Shown here: in pieces, positions 31,901 through 45,800 of the stretch
How the letters are laid out: every line of letters begins with the position of its first letter
How positions within the stretch are numbered: position 1 is the first letter of the stretch
From: Yponomeuta sedellus
Lineage: Eukaryota > Arthropoda > Insecta > Lepidoptera > Yponomeutidae
Reading direction: 5' to 3'
NCBI GenBank assembly: GCA_934045075.1
Contig: OW203722.1
Location: 9,823,396 to 9,887,395 of the forward strand
Length of the DNA stretch: 64,000 nt
Made by a program: the position numbers and the translations under genes
Notes under the pieces: generated by a model
Database searches by the model: none
Told to the model about the DNA's origin: nothing
What the model saw: the letters and a program-made list of their open reading frames with translations, nothing else

Positions 31901-33668
31901 CTTATGGCACAACATGCTTTAAGCATATTCGTAGTTATATTTAGATAAATTATTTACAATATAATTCTTATTCCGACACAAGTTAATAGAGATAGCTACC
32001 AAGCAAGATGCTTCGATCAACAACGGATCAATCATATTCTTTGTTGGCGCTTTGTCTCTGATCTTAAGTAATGGAAGACATTCGACTTTGTCTCTTTGAC
32101 ATAATCGCTTTAACAAGCACTACCAGAGAATAACTAAAGTATCACATACCTACTTATACACTGAAACAAAAAGCTACGGACATCCAGCAGGCGGCCCTAC
32201 TGGAACTAACGGTGTACAATAATATCACAATCATAAACATGTCACTTCTACAAGCAATACATTTTTGGTAATGAAACGTAAGTTAAGTACAGTTTAAGCG
32301 GTGGAACTGATATTGTTTTTTTAAACTATTATCCAGTGGTTGAAGTCATAGGAACGATAATCGACTACGCATATCTTACTCAGATACATATTTTTAGTTT
32401 ACTTTCCTTCTTAATATGAACCTAATATCTTACGACTAAATATGAAATGATTCTATAGCTATGTGTATGAACAATTTCAATATTATTATGACTGGATCTG
32501 ACTACGATATGAAGGTCAACCAAGTTACATAACTATCACATTAAATGTACACTTTAATCAAACTTAACTTATAACTAGGATTCAATACCTAGAAATCACC
32601 ATTATCATCCAAAAAGGAACCAAAAGAATCAATGTACTTAAGAATATAATAAATACAGCCCTCTGTGCAATGTCTTTCGAAAAGCTCACTAGGTAAACGA
32701 CCTACGTTTGCGCATAATTCGCCACAATCCTCTTTTTCTACGATAAACATAAAAACATTTACGTCATTCATAACTTTGATTACCTAATTCTGTTGTCACT
32801 GGTTTAGTCAATATAGATAGTAGTTTTCAGATATTATAAATATAACGGAACATACTATTAGTATTTATATTTATACATTATAAAAGCGTAATTTATTGCC
32901 TTCCCCCGATATGTTTCTACATTTTAATCTGTTTTATACATTTATTAACTATATAGTATGCAGCTGAAAGATATGAATGTTCTTTATCGAATATAAAGAG
33001 CATGCGAGTTATCGAATATGTGAAATAAAGTTGAACTCCTGTAAAAAAGTAACCACTTTTCATATCCCCAGAAAATTACATTATTCTCATCGGTAGTCAG
33101 AAAACTCACACACTAAACTGCACCATTCAGTGACTAAATTTCAATCACATTACAAAGTGTTAAGCCATAGCACTAAACAACACAAAAATCACAATTATCG
33201 CAATCAGCTTGTCAATTCATTAAATATCAAACGGCAAATGTGACAACTGTAATTTAACTTTGGTCCCGTGCGAATTAATTTTAAGTCGATCAGGTTGTTC
33301 CAATCTGAATATGCACCCCCATCTTATACGTGCCTGTGGAAACGTGAACTATTTGCCTTACTTAATAAAAAGAGGTAGATCGTAATTTCAAGAGCCCTAG
33401 ATCTCTTATCGTAACACCAGTCGTCATAACGAATAGACTAGAGTTCTGTTGGGAACTTACACCCAGACTTTAGTCTACACACGTTAAAATTAATTTTAAA
33501 AAGTAGTATGTACCTACACTACATTTACACATGCGTCAGTCTTGGTATCAGTCCATCACGGTTGCACCTTCAATGTTCTAGTTTATAGTAGTCGCGTACT
33601 AATGCACCGTTTTTTGTTCGACGTGAGTAGTCTGTGTCCATAATCGCGCACAAAGCGTCCGGACTCAC
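28997..33668. other. Intergenic DNA and probable cyclin D 3' UTR, no gene
   Basis: About 4.7 kb of AT-rich DNA. A perfect 16-bp hairpin with a 3-nt loop is at 29536-29570. Minus-strand AATAAA words at 32946-32941 and 32897-32892 lie 720-780 bp beyond the cyclin D stop and could end its mRNA. No other feature is recognised. Confidence 0.45.
29536..29570. repeat. Perfect hairpin, 16-bp arms, 3-nt loop
   Basis: AGATTGTAAGAAACAC, loop AAA, then the exact inverse. There are no flanking duplications or family relatives in the window. Confidence 0.8.
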
Positions 33669-33845
33669 TTAGAAGTGGACATCTCTAACGTCGGTGGGCG
33701 TAGTGGCGTTGCTATGAGTTTTGGTGGGCGGGGGCGTCCAGTTGGCCGCCCGGCTCTGCCCGTTTGGGAGAGCACCGGCGGAGCGCTCTTCGATCATATT
33801 CTGCACCATCTCTTCGATTTGCTCAAGGCACGTTTGGAGGCAGTC
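33669..33845 (-). CDS. CycD: CycD exon 5 (C-terminal)
   Basis: The acceptor is CTCCGGCAG. It reads [20 protein letters not shown], then a Pro/Thr/Ser-rich tail ([16 protein letters not shown]) and DVRDVHF, stop. The tail is PEST-like and holds the probable degron. Confidence 0.93.
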   Translation of the reverse strand, partial: DCLQTCLEQIEEMVQNMIEERSAGALPNGQSRAANWTPPPTKTHSNATTPTDVRDVHF

Positions 33846-36800
33846 CTGCCGGAGAAAGAGGTTGCTGTAGCTTCTCGGCCGACAGTGAGAAAGGGAAACA
33901 TTTCGTACGGGGCAACTGGACTGTGTAAAGTAACTTACCAAGTCGATGCCGGTGAGGTCGTGCATCCGCGGGAGGTTCCCATCCAGCCCCAGCCCGCGCA
34001 GCGCCGCTGCAATGCAGCACGTAGCCAGCGTGCTCGCCGAGTACAGTGTGAACTCGTAATCTGCAACAAACGAGACCATCATTAATATCACACGCGATAA
34101 GAAACTACACTCTACTTGTAGACTTTTAGTCCGGATTTACTTACGGGTGTTGTTGACTTTTCCGATATAACAACACCCGTAAGTAAATCCGGACTAAAAG
34201 TCTACAATGTGTTGTGCTTACGAAAGTTTTAGTTCAATACACTCTACTTTATAACGCTAAGATCATTAAATCGAATGAATGTGTTGCGCTGATTATTCTG
34301 CAATAACCAAGAGAACATCCGGATGTCGCGGCGTTATCACAAAGTTTATAGGTACCTAAAACGTTTTGTATCGTAGGACGGAACGAGTGGCCGGTCGTGT
34401 TTCGTAACGTATTCTTATTGCAGTGTCAATCGCGCGAGTAGAGCTTCCTCCGGCGAGTCCGTCTGTCCCTCTCTAGCGCAGGCTCTCAAAGGAGCCGCCC
34501 CCCCCCCCTCCCGGTGCATTCCACAGCCAGTCGGATTCGCTCGAGAGCGTTTCTCACGGACTCAATTTGGCGAAGACTCGCTGCGACTCCTGCAGGTACA
34601 AGGTAGGTACTACTGAGCCTAATTACCAAAAGCTCTCGCGCGCCTCCGTATTAGCCTAATTAGCTAATTAACTCACGACAGTGTTCTGGGTACTTATTTG
34701 ACACGCATTTTGTTTTGGACCGAGTCTATTAGTTAATATTCTCTAGATACGTTAAATAGATCAAGTAGGCACACAGTTGTGATCTCATAGCTACGAACTC
34801 TACCATCCCACATGAATGTAAGGAATTCTATGAGAACATAACCGGTAGTGATTAACAGCATAAAGGTATGTACCATAGTGGTAATACCTACAACATTTTA
34901 GGTACAAGCAAGCTGTTTAGAGCGATATGTCCTGCCTGTGTATGTAACAGGAAATTCGTGGCGTGTTACGAGTGACCTTATGTTGATAGCGGCTCTACCC
35001 TAAAGCTTAACCATAAAGTGGATTCGCTACGTTGGAATCTTACCTACACCGCGAATGTCTGTAATTTCACATGTCCTACGAAACAAAACGTGAGACTTTC
35101 AAGGACCCTCCATTCATCATTAAGTGGATTCCATTATACCGTCCGACCGTAAGGATATCGAACACTCTTCCTCGGCTTATTTAAAAGATAATTTGCATGT
35201 CGGTATACCGGAGATAAAGGGAGCGGACTGAAGAAACGGCCTAAAAAGACTATAGGAATGAACAAGAGCGGGCGCTCACTCGGCGCATTTGCATAATCTG
35301 ATGTTAATCAAACAGCGAGGCCCTACCGCCGCCGCCGACCTGCGGACCGGTCCTGCATGCCGAGATTCACAATGCCTGCTAGCAAGCGACAAACTTTGAG
35401 GAAGTCAGTTGGTCGTTTGCAGCTGACATTGACACAATCGCGTGCCCTTGAGTTTGTGTAGGTAATGGTTATTTGGAGGGCCGGCTATTCGCGAGGTGAA
35501 CGCTCGTGCGAGGTCGAGGCATATTGTACGGCGAGTGGTGGTTGCGGCGTGCCCGCGACCGGAACAAACACCCGCGAAGGCCCCTCTATCGGCATATTCG
35601 GCTCGCTACCCATCCACTGCAGACGCCGCCCGCCGTCGCCAAGATAAGATACCTGTCGCTGGCCACACACTACCTACAATTATCACCGATAAATCCGAAC
35701 TAGGTTTAACTTAACCGCCAGCCTACTTTCAGAATGGGTAGACAAATGATTGATGACTCCTCGGCCGTAATGATACATTTTACGCTCTAGAACCTAGATT
35801 GTTAGTTCCCTTTGTTAGGGTTCAGTACCGGAATGGTGCCAACGGGATCGATCCTTTTACTAGACATAAGGTATATAATATGCCCGTCAGGTTAAACTTG
35901 GAAAATGGGTTATTTGTAGGGTTATTTGCGCCGCCCTTACAAATAAAATAATTTTCTAACTTGTTTTGTTTTGACATATTCGTAGAAAATGTGGTATTCA
36001 AACTCTTGGTGAATACTCTATATTACGATGACTATACACATACAAGTCTGACTCCTTCAGATATTGAACGAATGAAAGAAAACAGATTTTTAAACAATAA
36101 TAACCACATTGTGGTGGTACGGATACGGAACCCTCGGCGCCAAGTCCGATTCGCCATTGGCTTTTTTTTATACGTGTAGGTATGGCCGCCTTTTTTTTAA
36201 CTTGTAGGTACCATTACATGTGATCGCTGTCGCTCTGGCTGCCGGTCGAATAATCCATTATAAAATTTAATATCCCGCGGGTTATGATTCCGGAATAAAT
36301 TGTACCATTCGAATAATGATACATAATGCTCGTTCACTTTAAACGCGCTCCTTGCGGCTCGACTGGCATTGCATGTTCAAATAGGCGTGCTATGAGCATC
36401 CTATAATAACTCCTGGCAAAGCATGGCATGTATCTCATAAAAGAACCTAGCATTAATGGGAAACAGTAACCGTTTCATAATTACATTGAATTAGTATGGC
36501 TGGGTAGCCAAGTAACTATTGGCTATCTTTCGAAGAGATCTGAGACGATATTCGAGCGGCAAGTGCAAACAAAAACAATGCGACAGCGTCGGCGAGGAAC
36601 AAAAACCGTTGCACAAAAACATATGATCCCATGAGGCTGCGAGGGGCTGCGGGGCGCGGGCGCCGGGCGTGCTGGAATGCGCTCGGCGCGGCGTGGGAGG
36701 CGCGGACACACGCAGGCACCCTCCATACACCCTCTGTGTAAACAAACCTAGCCGCACCACACGAGTCGACTTACGCCGCACACCGTCTAATCCTTATTTA

Positions 36801-39800
36801 TCAATGAAACGAATTCCTCACAGAACTTGAGCAGACTCATTAAGCAGGTAGTTAATGCACTCTATCAAGATGCATGGAGACCTTGGTATTTTAAATTGAA
36901 TTCCACAGAACAGTAGGAAACGGCCAGTGGGTCGTTGACACCGGCGCGGCTTACGTCGCTCGTCGTGACATGACGCAGTATCTAGATGCTAATTAGCGTC
37001 TGTCGCTGCTAACGAAACTTCCCGACTGTTAATATTGACGACGGCCATCGGCAGTGTTACGGTTACAGACGAGGATACCGCGCCGGCCACGTGTGAGGTG
37101 TGGTGACACATGCTACGAGTAGCCAGTACTGACCTCTGGCTGCCAGCGAGATGAAGGTCTGTGCGTGTCTTGTGACCATGCCCATATCGATGACGCCACG
37201 CAGCGGGAGCCTCGTCAGCAGCAGCGGCAGGAAGTCGTGCGCTGTCACTCCCGCCACGTCCCACTTCAACTTTGACAGGATGAGGAGTTCCCAGCTCTGC
37301 GGACAAAGAAAAAGGCTGTTAGCGGATGCGCAGCATGATTTAACCAACACATTCGAGTTATGTCGTTTTCCGGCGTTAGACAGACTGGAATTGCACATTG
37401 TCGCGCCGTTGAAAGTATCCGTGTTACGTGTTTAACTATTAACTGTCTCATTCGCATACCGGCTGTTATCTCACTGTTGCCTCAACAATGCATTGCGACA
37501 CTGGTAAAGGTAATAAAATGTGCAATTTAACTTTATTAGCTTTACGGGCTACGGCGAAGGAAGTCAGATTGCGAGCTATAACAATAAAGTGGTTCGTAAG
37601 CCTTCCCGGAACCGGGCGGGAGCTCACGCCAGCAGATTGTTTTGCAAACAATTACAAGTCAATACTTTTAAAGTAAGAAACTGCTTTTCGAGACGGACTC
37701 TTGGATATCGGACGTAGAGTTATTTCCTTTAACCAGCCTTTCACATCACAATCATATTGTATGTAACTTTGTTATTATCTTTTTACATTGTAATGTTGAC
37801 AATTTATTGTACAGTTATGTTTGGCTTGGCGACGTACACGAACGCCTCTCAACTGTTTTTACCTAACAAAACTATCCGAGCCAGATAAAATTAATTGTGG
37901 TTAAAATAAAACTTGTAAGCAACATTGTAGAGATGATAACAGAATGGCCAAATATGAATGCAAAAAGTAGCATAAGTTTCACGTTTGATTACATAAACGC
38001 TGCATGCCCGGTTGGCAATGCAGCAGATTAAAATATTAAAAACATAGTGATAAATTTAACTATGTTTACTTAAGACATGGTTGGCATTTAAAAAAACTTA
38101 TTAAAAAAGCGATACAAAATTTCTTCTCAAATGCAGTTTACATAGTCTGTGGTAAAGGGTATAGGGTTTAAAACCGTTTTTAGGGTTCCGTACCTCAAAA
38201 GAAAAAACGGAACTTTTATGTAGGTCTACAGTCTCTTGAAGCTGTGAAAAAAAAACGTAAGTTACTTCTTTTTCTAAGTTAACGTAAAAAAAGATACGGC
38301 CGTTTATGCCGCAAAAATTGTATATTTCGACACTCAAGGAAATCATATATTATAGGGTACCTTCCGTTGAGCCAGTAATATAGTCTTTTACAAATACAGA
38401 GTAAAATCTAAAAACATTTTTTTTATTAAATAATAAAAATATATCTGCGTGTCTCGATTTCTGAATTATTCATAACACCTACAAATTTGTACGAAACTCT
38501 CGGTGGGCGCGTCCGACTCGCACACGTCTGGTTTTTTTACTGCGTTGTGTGTAACGCTGACTTTTTATATTTAATGAAAATGAACCAAAAATAAAAAAAA
38601 AATATTTAGCATTAATTTTAGCTCTGACTTGGCCTTAACTCAGACTTAATCGGGCGGCTGGGGTCAACCTACGGCGACGGTCGTCGAAGCTCGCAAACGA
38701 TTTTGATCTACGAGGCACTTGCGTTAGAGATTGGATTCGTTCGACATGTTTAACTGTTAGCGCGTTTCGACTCTATGCGACGGTTCTTGTGAATGAAGCC
38801 TCGTCACAGAGAAATGAGTTCACCACTACGAGTATCAGCCGGCGATTCAATAGATATGCATTGTGTGCGGCTCCACAATCTTAACGCGCAGCACTCGCAT
38901 GCAAATAAGTAGAGTTAGTACCCAAGCTAGTTCGTTCCTAGAAAGGATAAGAGGCTTTGGCATTTGCTAAACAATAAATAAAGTAAAATAGGTAGTTAAA
39001 CATTAAAAAACGCGAGGAATGCCTTCGTCGAGCATATACGCGTACGAGAATGCAAAATGAACCGGAATTCGTCAAAGTCACTTAAAACTCCCGAAAACAA
39101 TACAAGCACATTTATACTTAAGGATGTTTTACATAACAAATAATTCGAAAATATGTAGGTAGGTAGCGGTAACCGGAAAATCCGTGCATTAAAGTGAAAT
39201 AATTTCATGTGTCCGAGGTAAGTAACAAGTCCGTGTTCACGGTGGCTTTTTAATTAGGCAATGGATCGGCAGTTGCGCCGTTAATGAGTAGCGAAGTGGC
39301 GAGTGAGTTAGAGGAGTCATAAAGCGAGCTATGCGCTCGCGCCCCTCGCCTCGCTGAATTCCACAGTCGGTTCCCATGCATTATCCAATTTCATCGAACG
39401 GTGTGGCCGAGCCGCTGTTAGAATGGAACAATGAGGCTGGTGTCGCGTGGCCGCAACGCTCCTGAGACTAAACAACTCTGGAATTTTCCAGATGCGGATA
39501 AGAATGCCGGAGCCAGCTCACCCAGGGTTATTAAAAACCCGAGTTTAGATGTAGGCAGGCATTCCGCCCTCCGGCAAGCAAGAGCATTCCATAACGCGCA
39601 CCTACCATTCTATTTCAAGTACCCGACCGACCCTACTAGGAATCGAGATTATTTTAATAATTAAACTGCATGTGGCTAAGATTTCCAACCGAAACCGAAG
39701 AGCTACACAGTTCATATTTAATTTTATCAAACGGAAGCCCAAGTTGGTAGTAAGCGTTGAATACAAAGTTGAAGTTATTTGCACTGAGGGCATAAAACGT

Positions 39801-42800
39801 GATTGGCATGTAAAGTAGGAGCCGTTACGTAAGACGCTATCATCGACGAATTCCTGTAAAACGACACGATGTCATACATAGCCTCTACAAATTCTTTAAG
39901 AATAAGTGATGTTTACTTGTTTTTAGCTGTTGTCCTAAATTGCAGTACGCCGCGGCTGGCAGCACAAAGAGCCGGCCATGCTAACCGCAACATTTTCATT
40001 TTTTCTCCGTTCAGGGCCACCGCCCGCATTGGGCGACTCGCCCGACTGGTGGTATCACTTGGAATTTTATTACCGTTGCTCGAATTTTATTGTCGATTTC
40101 ATGAATTATTAACCATTACGATCTTCGGCAGAACCATTTACGGCTTAGTAATACCTATTTAGCATGCTCGCACGCTCTGACAACTACGTCTCGAAGAAAA
40201 TAACTCCTCAAGTGCTAAAATTATGGACGACGAGCTTCGTCGTACCTTCATGGTCGCTTATCTCGTTTAATCTTTGTTTCCGCATGAGGCGATCCGTCGG
40301 GCGTCAATGACGATATCAACGCGGCCCTATCAAATATATGGGTACTGGCATTCCCCAGAGCGTCTCCCCATCCGTACTCACTAGGTTCGTCTGCCTCCAG
40401 AGCTGGTTGCAGTGAGTGAATAGCGCTCGAGTTTCCGAAGGCAGGCTGAGGAATGCAACTGGTTCCCGGCAAAGCCGCCGCCCGCCTCTCCCGCCCCCCG
40501 CCCGCGCACTCTGTACTGCCTCGTGGGAAACAGCCACGACATACGGCTTCATCACACGAGATAAAGAAAGCAAAGAACGCAATGGATTCGTATAATTTCA
40601 TGCCGAAGGAAGCTTTCTTTAGCACCGGAAACCATCCCGTGAGATCGGCAAACAACGGCCGCCCGTGCTAATTTGCTCATTCCTAATAGGTGGGTAGGTA
40701 GGTACTCGCCTGGAGACTGGGTTCCCATTTCCTCTTAGTTGTGTAAGCCCTTTGACCTGTGTCATTACATAGGATATAATGATAAATTAGGAGTGGCTTA
40801 AACAAAAAAAATATATTCACAAATTAATTAATTTGTAAATAAAAACTTTTTTATTCTATTCTAAAATCCAATATAATTTCCCCATCCTTGTGTCATACCT
40901 TGTAGGTATGACACAAGGATTGGGTAAAACGTTCTTGGTATGACGTTCACCATTTAATAAGCTATTTGATTGCGCGTTGTAAACGGCACCAAGAATAATA
41001 CTATATACCTAGGTCACAATTACTTTTTCGCATTTGGAACAATACCAAACTCGTTTGATAAAGATGAGATTCCCTTACGAGTATGTTCAGAAGAAATGTA
41101 CAATAAACAAGCAGTTTCATAGTAATACGTATTGATTCAATAAAGTTATTGTGCGATTGTTATATCAGGTGCTCATTAACAGTATTTGAAAGGTTTTCTT
41201 TCAGGGAGTGACGTGAGAAATACATAATAGCGCCGTAGCAGGTACTTGCCGAGATATAAAATGGCAGTTCATAGGAAACAAAGCAATCGAGACCTCGAAG
41301 GCGACCTCTTTCGTTTATCAGAATTGACCAAGAAAGATTAAAGGGAACACAATGTACACCGACCGGAATTCATAACATCAATAAAATATTAATGCGGTCC
41401 GATTTCACCGCCGTAGCTTTTGTTGCGTTTTGCAACTACCTACTTACTCGGCGCCCGGCTGAGTGAGTCGCTTGCGCACTGCGTCTCGCGATACGATCCC
41501 AGCGTCCTGCATGTAACAATTACCGGCGGGAGTTTATGAATTCGGGATTGCGCATTGGCCCTTTGACAGAGTGAGACCGCTGCTCGTAAACTTTTGCTTC
41601 AATTATAATAAACGTTTACGGTGGTGGCGTGGATGTGAGAACGCGCGAGCTTTTATGGTCCGGCGGCGAAGAGGCCCGCGGGAACCCTGCTGCTGCCTCC
41701 CCGCCCCGCCCCGCCATCCGCCGCCTTCGTCCCGCGGCTGGCTCGCATGCCACAGCGCGCGTGCTCTTTTTGCTCCACGCCCTGTTCTGAGCCAGTCCGC
41801 GCAACAACCATCCAATCAAAGCTAACAACATCGCTGAACCTGCGCCGGGCACATACTCATGGCATATTAATCATGGTTCTGCTATGAGATGCGCGTGATT
41901 ATAACATCGTCCGCGCATTGTGCTGTATGCGGCGCGAGGGCAGCGGGTGTGACGGCCGCCGCACCGTTACATTCGACATTAAAAACCATAAGTGCATAAT
42001 AAATCATGCTTAGGTGCATAACTGGATACTGATACCACATTTCCTGTCAGTTTTTGTTTAAGAAAAGCAATTCCATCATTAGAATCGCGAGCAACAGAGG
42101 CTCTACGTAATCTCGTAGCAGGTGCTACGCCGTTGCTACGGCATCGGTGAGCTCGTAGCGTCGGCATTCGACTGCTTGCTGTTTATTGTGAGTTGCACAA
42201 TAAAAAGCCAACATTGAAACAGATGACTCTGTCATCCAATTATGTAGGTAAGTTATCGGTATTTTGTTAAATTAAATTAAAGTTATCAGCTAGATCTAGG
42301 GTCGGGACCTTGAGACAAGTAAACGTCAATATCTATCAACTTTTCATGTAGAGAACTCTTTGTAACACAATATCTAAATCTATTAATCATGAGATGAGAA
42401 ATATGTACACAGAAAAGTTTACAAAAAGCAGTTTTAATTGTTTAACGAGGTGTAGACGGTCGTAAAACCTAACCGGATGTAACGCTACGACGCGCTACGC
42501 GGCGGCGGCGGCGTAGAGCGGCGCGCCAAAATAGAGCCGAGCGAAGAGAACGTGACCGAATCAATTTACCTATAAATACCTAGGTACCTAACACTGAAGG
42601 TTATCGATTGTGTGGTTATTGATCGTTACATCGCGAAAGAGAGGAGCAACAGTCCACCCGCGGGCGTGAGAAAAAATAATAAGCTGCGTGCTTTGCCGGT
42701 AATTGGTCTGATTGAAACGCGTAGCTCGTCCTGAGTCGCGCTTCCGAGAAGGCCCGGCCGTCTGCGGTTCGCTGGGGACACTGCCCGCGCCCGCATTCCG

Positions 42801-45800
42801 CGCCCAAACCAGCCTCGCCCTGCCGGGCCTTAAAATGCAATCGAATCGCGATTACGATAATTCCATCGATAAATAGATACCCACGTTAGCTGCATGATGG
42901 CTTGCAGCGAGCCGTGTGGAACGAAACTGGTCGATATTATGCATGATGTGTGGAAAGATGCGCCTTCTTATTATCTACGTCGGCAAATGACGCCGGGGCC
43001 GGGGCTCCGCTGGGTGGCCGCTGCAGCCCCGCTCGTTCTACCTACCTACTGATATGCACACAGCGCTCACATGCGATATGTGTGACGGTGACTCTCCGCT
43101 CAATGTATGCATAATTTTATTTTCAGCTAGTTAGTGAAATGTCACGAATGCGCATTTTCGTCGCGTACCTATTAGCGAATTGTTTTAAACGAAAATCTCC
43201 GACGGGAATAGAAGCGCCCACACCAACCTGCTTTCTGATTGCACTAGGCATCTCTAATCTTGTCCTTTATGCTCATTACCTACTTTAAATCGTTAATGTA
43301 AGCAAAAAAACAATCCAACGAACGTTTCATTCTTTAAATAGCTAATTGAGTGTTTTCGGGGCACGAGAGTTATTTTTAACAAAACTTGTCTATTAATACA
43401 TCTGTCGCCATGCCACGTTACATGACGCGTAGGTAGGATCAACGTTTCTTTCAGAAAAAATCCACGTAAACACCGAGGTTAAACGGGTATGAAATCACAT
43501 GAACACGTTTAATAAAATGAAAAGACTAGGCATTAGTAGAGATTAGAACAAATAGATTGACGCAAGATCCTTATATAAGCATTCTGGAATGAGTCTCTCA
43601 CGGATTTCGCGATGAGTAATTTAGAAACCGGTGTAGAGTGAACGACACGAAAGCCGGTCCCCAGTTCTAGTTCTAGGTAACCGGCACCGGCGCGTGCAAA
43701 TCAGTGCATGCGCACACAAAAACGCGCTGCACGAAACGAACTGCATTATTAATAAACAGCTGTTTCCTCCGCGAGCAAAATCTAGACCATACTAAGAGTA
43801 TAAAACATTACTAGGCTTATCTGTTCTCTTTTTCCATCGATTAACACTAGATTCTGTGAATCAGACCACACTAAGCTGATTGTCGCTATTGTGGGTTAAT
43901 TCAGATGCTAGATATACAATATGTAGGTAATTGCACTGATATCTCCCTCCACGGAAGAGTTCAGACAGTGTGATACCGTGAAAAAGTTAAACAAGGCGAC
44001 GCGCGCTAGCTTCAAAGATGGCGACGGCGGCGTGTCACTTTTCACTCACATTTGGCAAATATTAACCATCCATTGGTTGGTTTTCTACCGAACTTTAGTA
44101 TTGATTTTGTAAAACCTGCAATGTATTATATATAAATCGTGGGCAAATATGCGAATAAGTCGTGTGAAACATTGGCAATGTTGACATCGGGTGGCCAGTA
44201 GATTATTACGGTTGTACCTAGTGATCCATTGGTATAAATGGCACAGGATCTCATGAAACATTAGGAAATTACATTAATGATCTAGCCCTCAGCGATTCTG
44301 AGAAACGGATGAAAGTTCTAGACACTGGCAGTGGACTGGCGGTGAACGATGCATTGTGAAATTATAAAAAGTGGCGCCTCCGTCGACTAAGTCGGTCCAT
44401 CTAAAATGCCAATATTTGTTTCTTTATTTACACATCACCATTCTGATCTACGGTTATTTTTTAAATTGAAGTCTTAGTTACCGTCCTAACACGTTATTTC
44501 TTCAGAACTGACACGGATTAAATCAACGAGAGTCGCCTAGAGGCCTCCACTAAAAACAAATTTAAGTTTCATCTAAGATGCCATTTTTAGTAACGATCCC
44601 AAACGTCCAACGTGCGTCCAACTGTCAAAATTAGTATGAAGTTTGACAGACGATTGGAAAACCTCAGGATTTGGTCCGCATAGTCGGGGCACTGATGTTA
44701 AGTTCTTGAGTATGAATACCGTAGCAAGAAATTCGGAGGTCGCACAGGTTAAAAACAAAATAGACTCACATAAAGGTCGGCAAGCGTGATGCTGTTCGCT
44801 GTATAGAAGACGAGCAAGTCTGCGGGTAGGCCGCGGCTGCTGGGCTCGCGCAACTTGGAGGCCAGCAGCAGGCAGGCCGTGCCCAGCAACTGCAGCTGGC
44901 TCTTGCCCACGCCGCACACCGATAGGAACCGGTCCAGGTATGACATGGCTAGCGGAAACACCTCTTCTTGGCAGTTCTGGTCGTCACATACCTGGAGACA
45001 AGCGAGAAGATATTTAAGTTGGGTTTTCACGATCGTAGGGCTCTCTGTCCGAATGAAATAAAAGGTCACTCTGTCCGTACGTTCTAAGACCACACAAACG
45101 GGGCAATAGGAGCTTTCCGTAGCAGTATTGTTTATGGAGAGAACTTTAGTTATTAAAGGTACCTACCAACAACGGCGCTTTGTGTATATAATACTATAGG
45201 TAGGCAAGTAACCACGTTATCATCCGGAATTCCAGATAACCCATATAAAAACGGAATGGAAATAGGTATGGCGATAAGGCGCGGCGCGATTGCTTTTCCT
45301 GCGATTCAAACTTATCAGCTGGAGGAAAAGTTCGTTACTGGAACGCGACGGGGACGGCACAATGTTCGCAGCGAGTCGAGCGAACATTTTCCGTTTGTGG
45401 GAAAGCAATGAAACGTGGCGCGGCATAATTCCATTGTTCCGCGACTAGAGAGTATCTGCCTAGTGGGAATTTCATAACTTTGATCCAATTTATCGCGAGG
45501 AGGGACGTGAAATAGAAAGCGGCGAAATGCGCCTGATATTTTAATGGCAAGCGAGTAATAAACTGTCACAAGAGATGGTATGTGCGGCCGTGGGCGCATA
45601 GTTTCGCACGGTGTAATGCGAGCGGGATGCATCCTATCGCCCGCGCTCAGCTGCTATCTCAGCTGATTCATGAGACGAGATTGTCTCAATCTCAACTCGA
45701 CTGTATGTAATGTGTTACGTGGTCTACTCTACGCATTCCCTACGTTGTATCTACAGAATTCTAAGCTTTCAACAGCGCAACGGACGATAACAGCAACACT

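Larger units (their letters stand above)
37297..44769 (-). other. CycD intron 2, 7.5 kb
   Basis: Holds repeat family C (38183-38540), a perfect hairpin (40884-40920) and several GC-rich islands (about 39300-39360, 40440-40520, 41640-41790, 42480-42540, 42740-42830). No exon is needed to join the cyclin folds, and none is seen. Confidence 0.5.

Noticed and set aside
33675..34085. Plus-strand 136-codon open frame
   Set aside because: It is the antisense shadow of cyclin D exons 4 and 5.
41571..41825. Overlapping open frames on both strands in CycD intron 2
   Set aside because: GC-rich composition produces long chance frames on both strands; there is no domain or splice logic.
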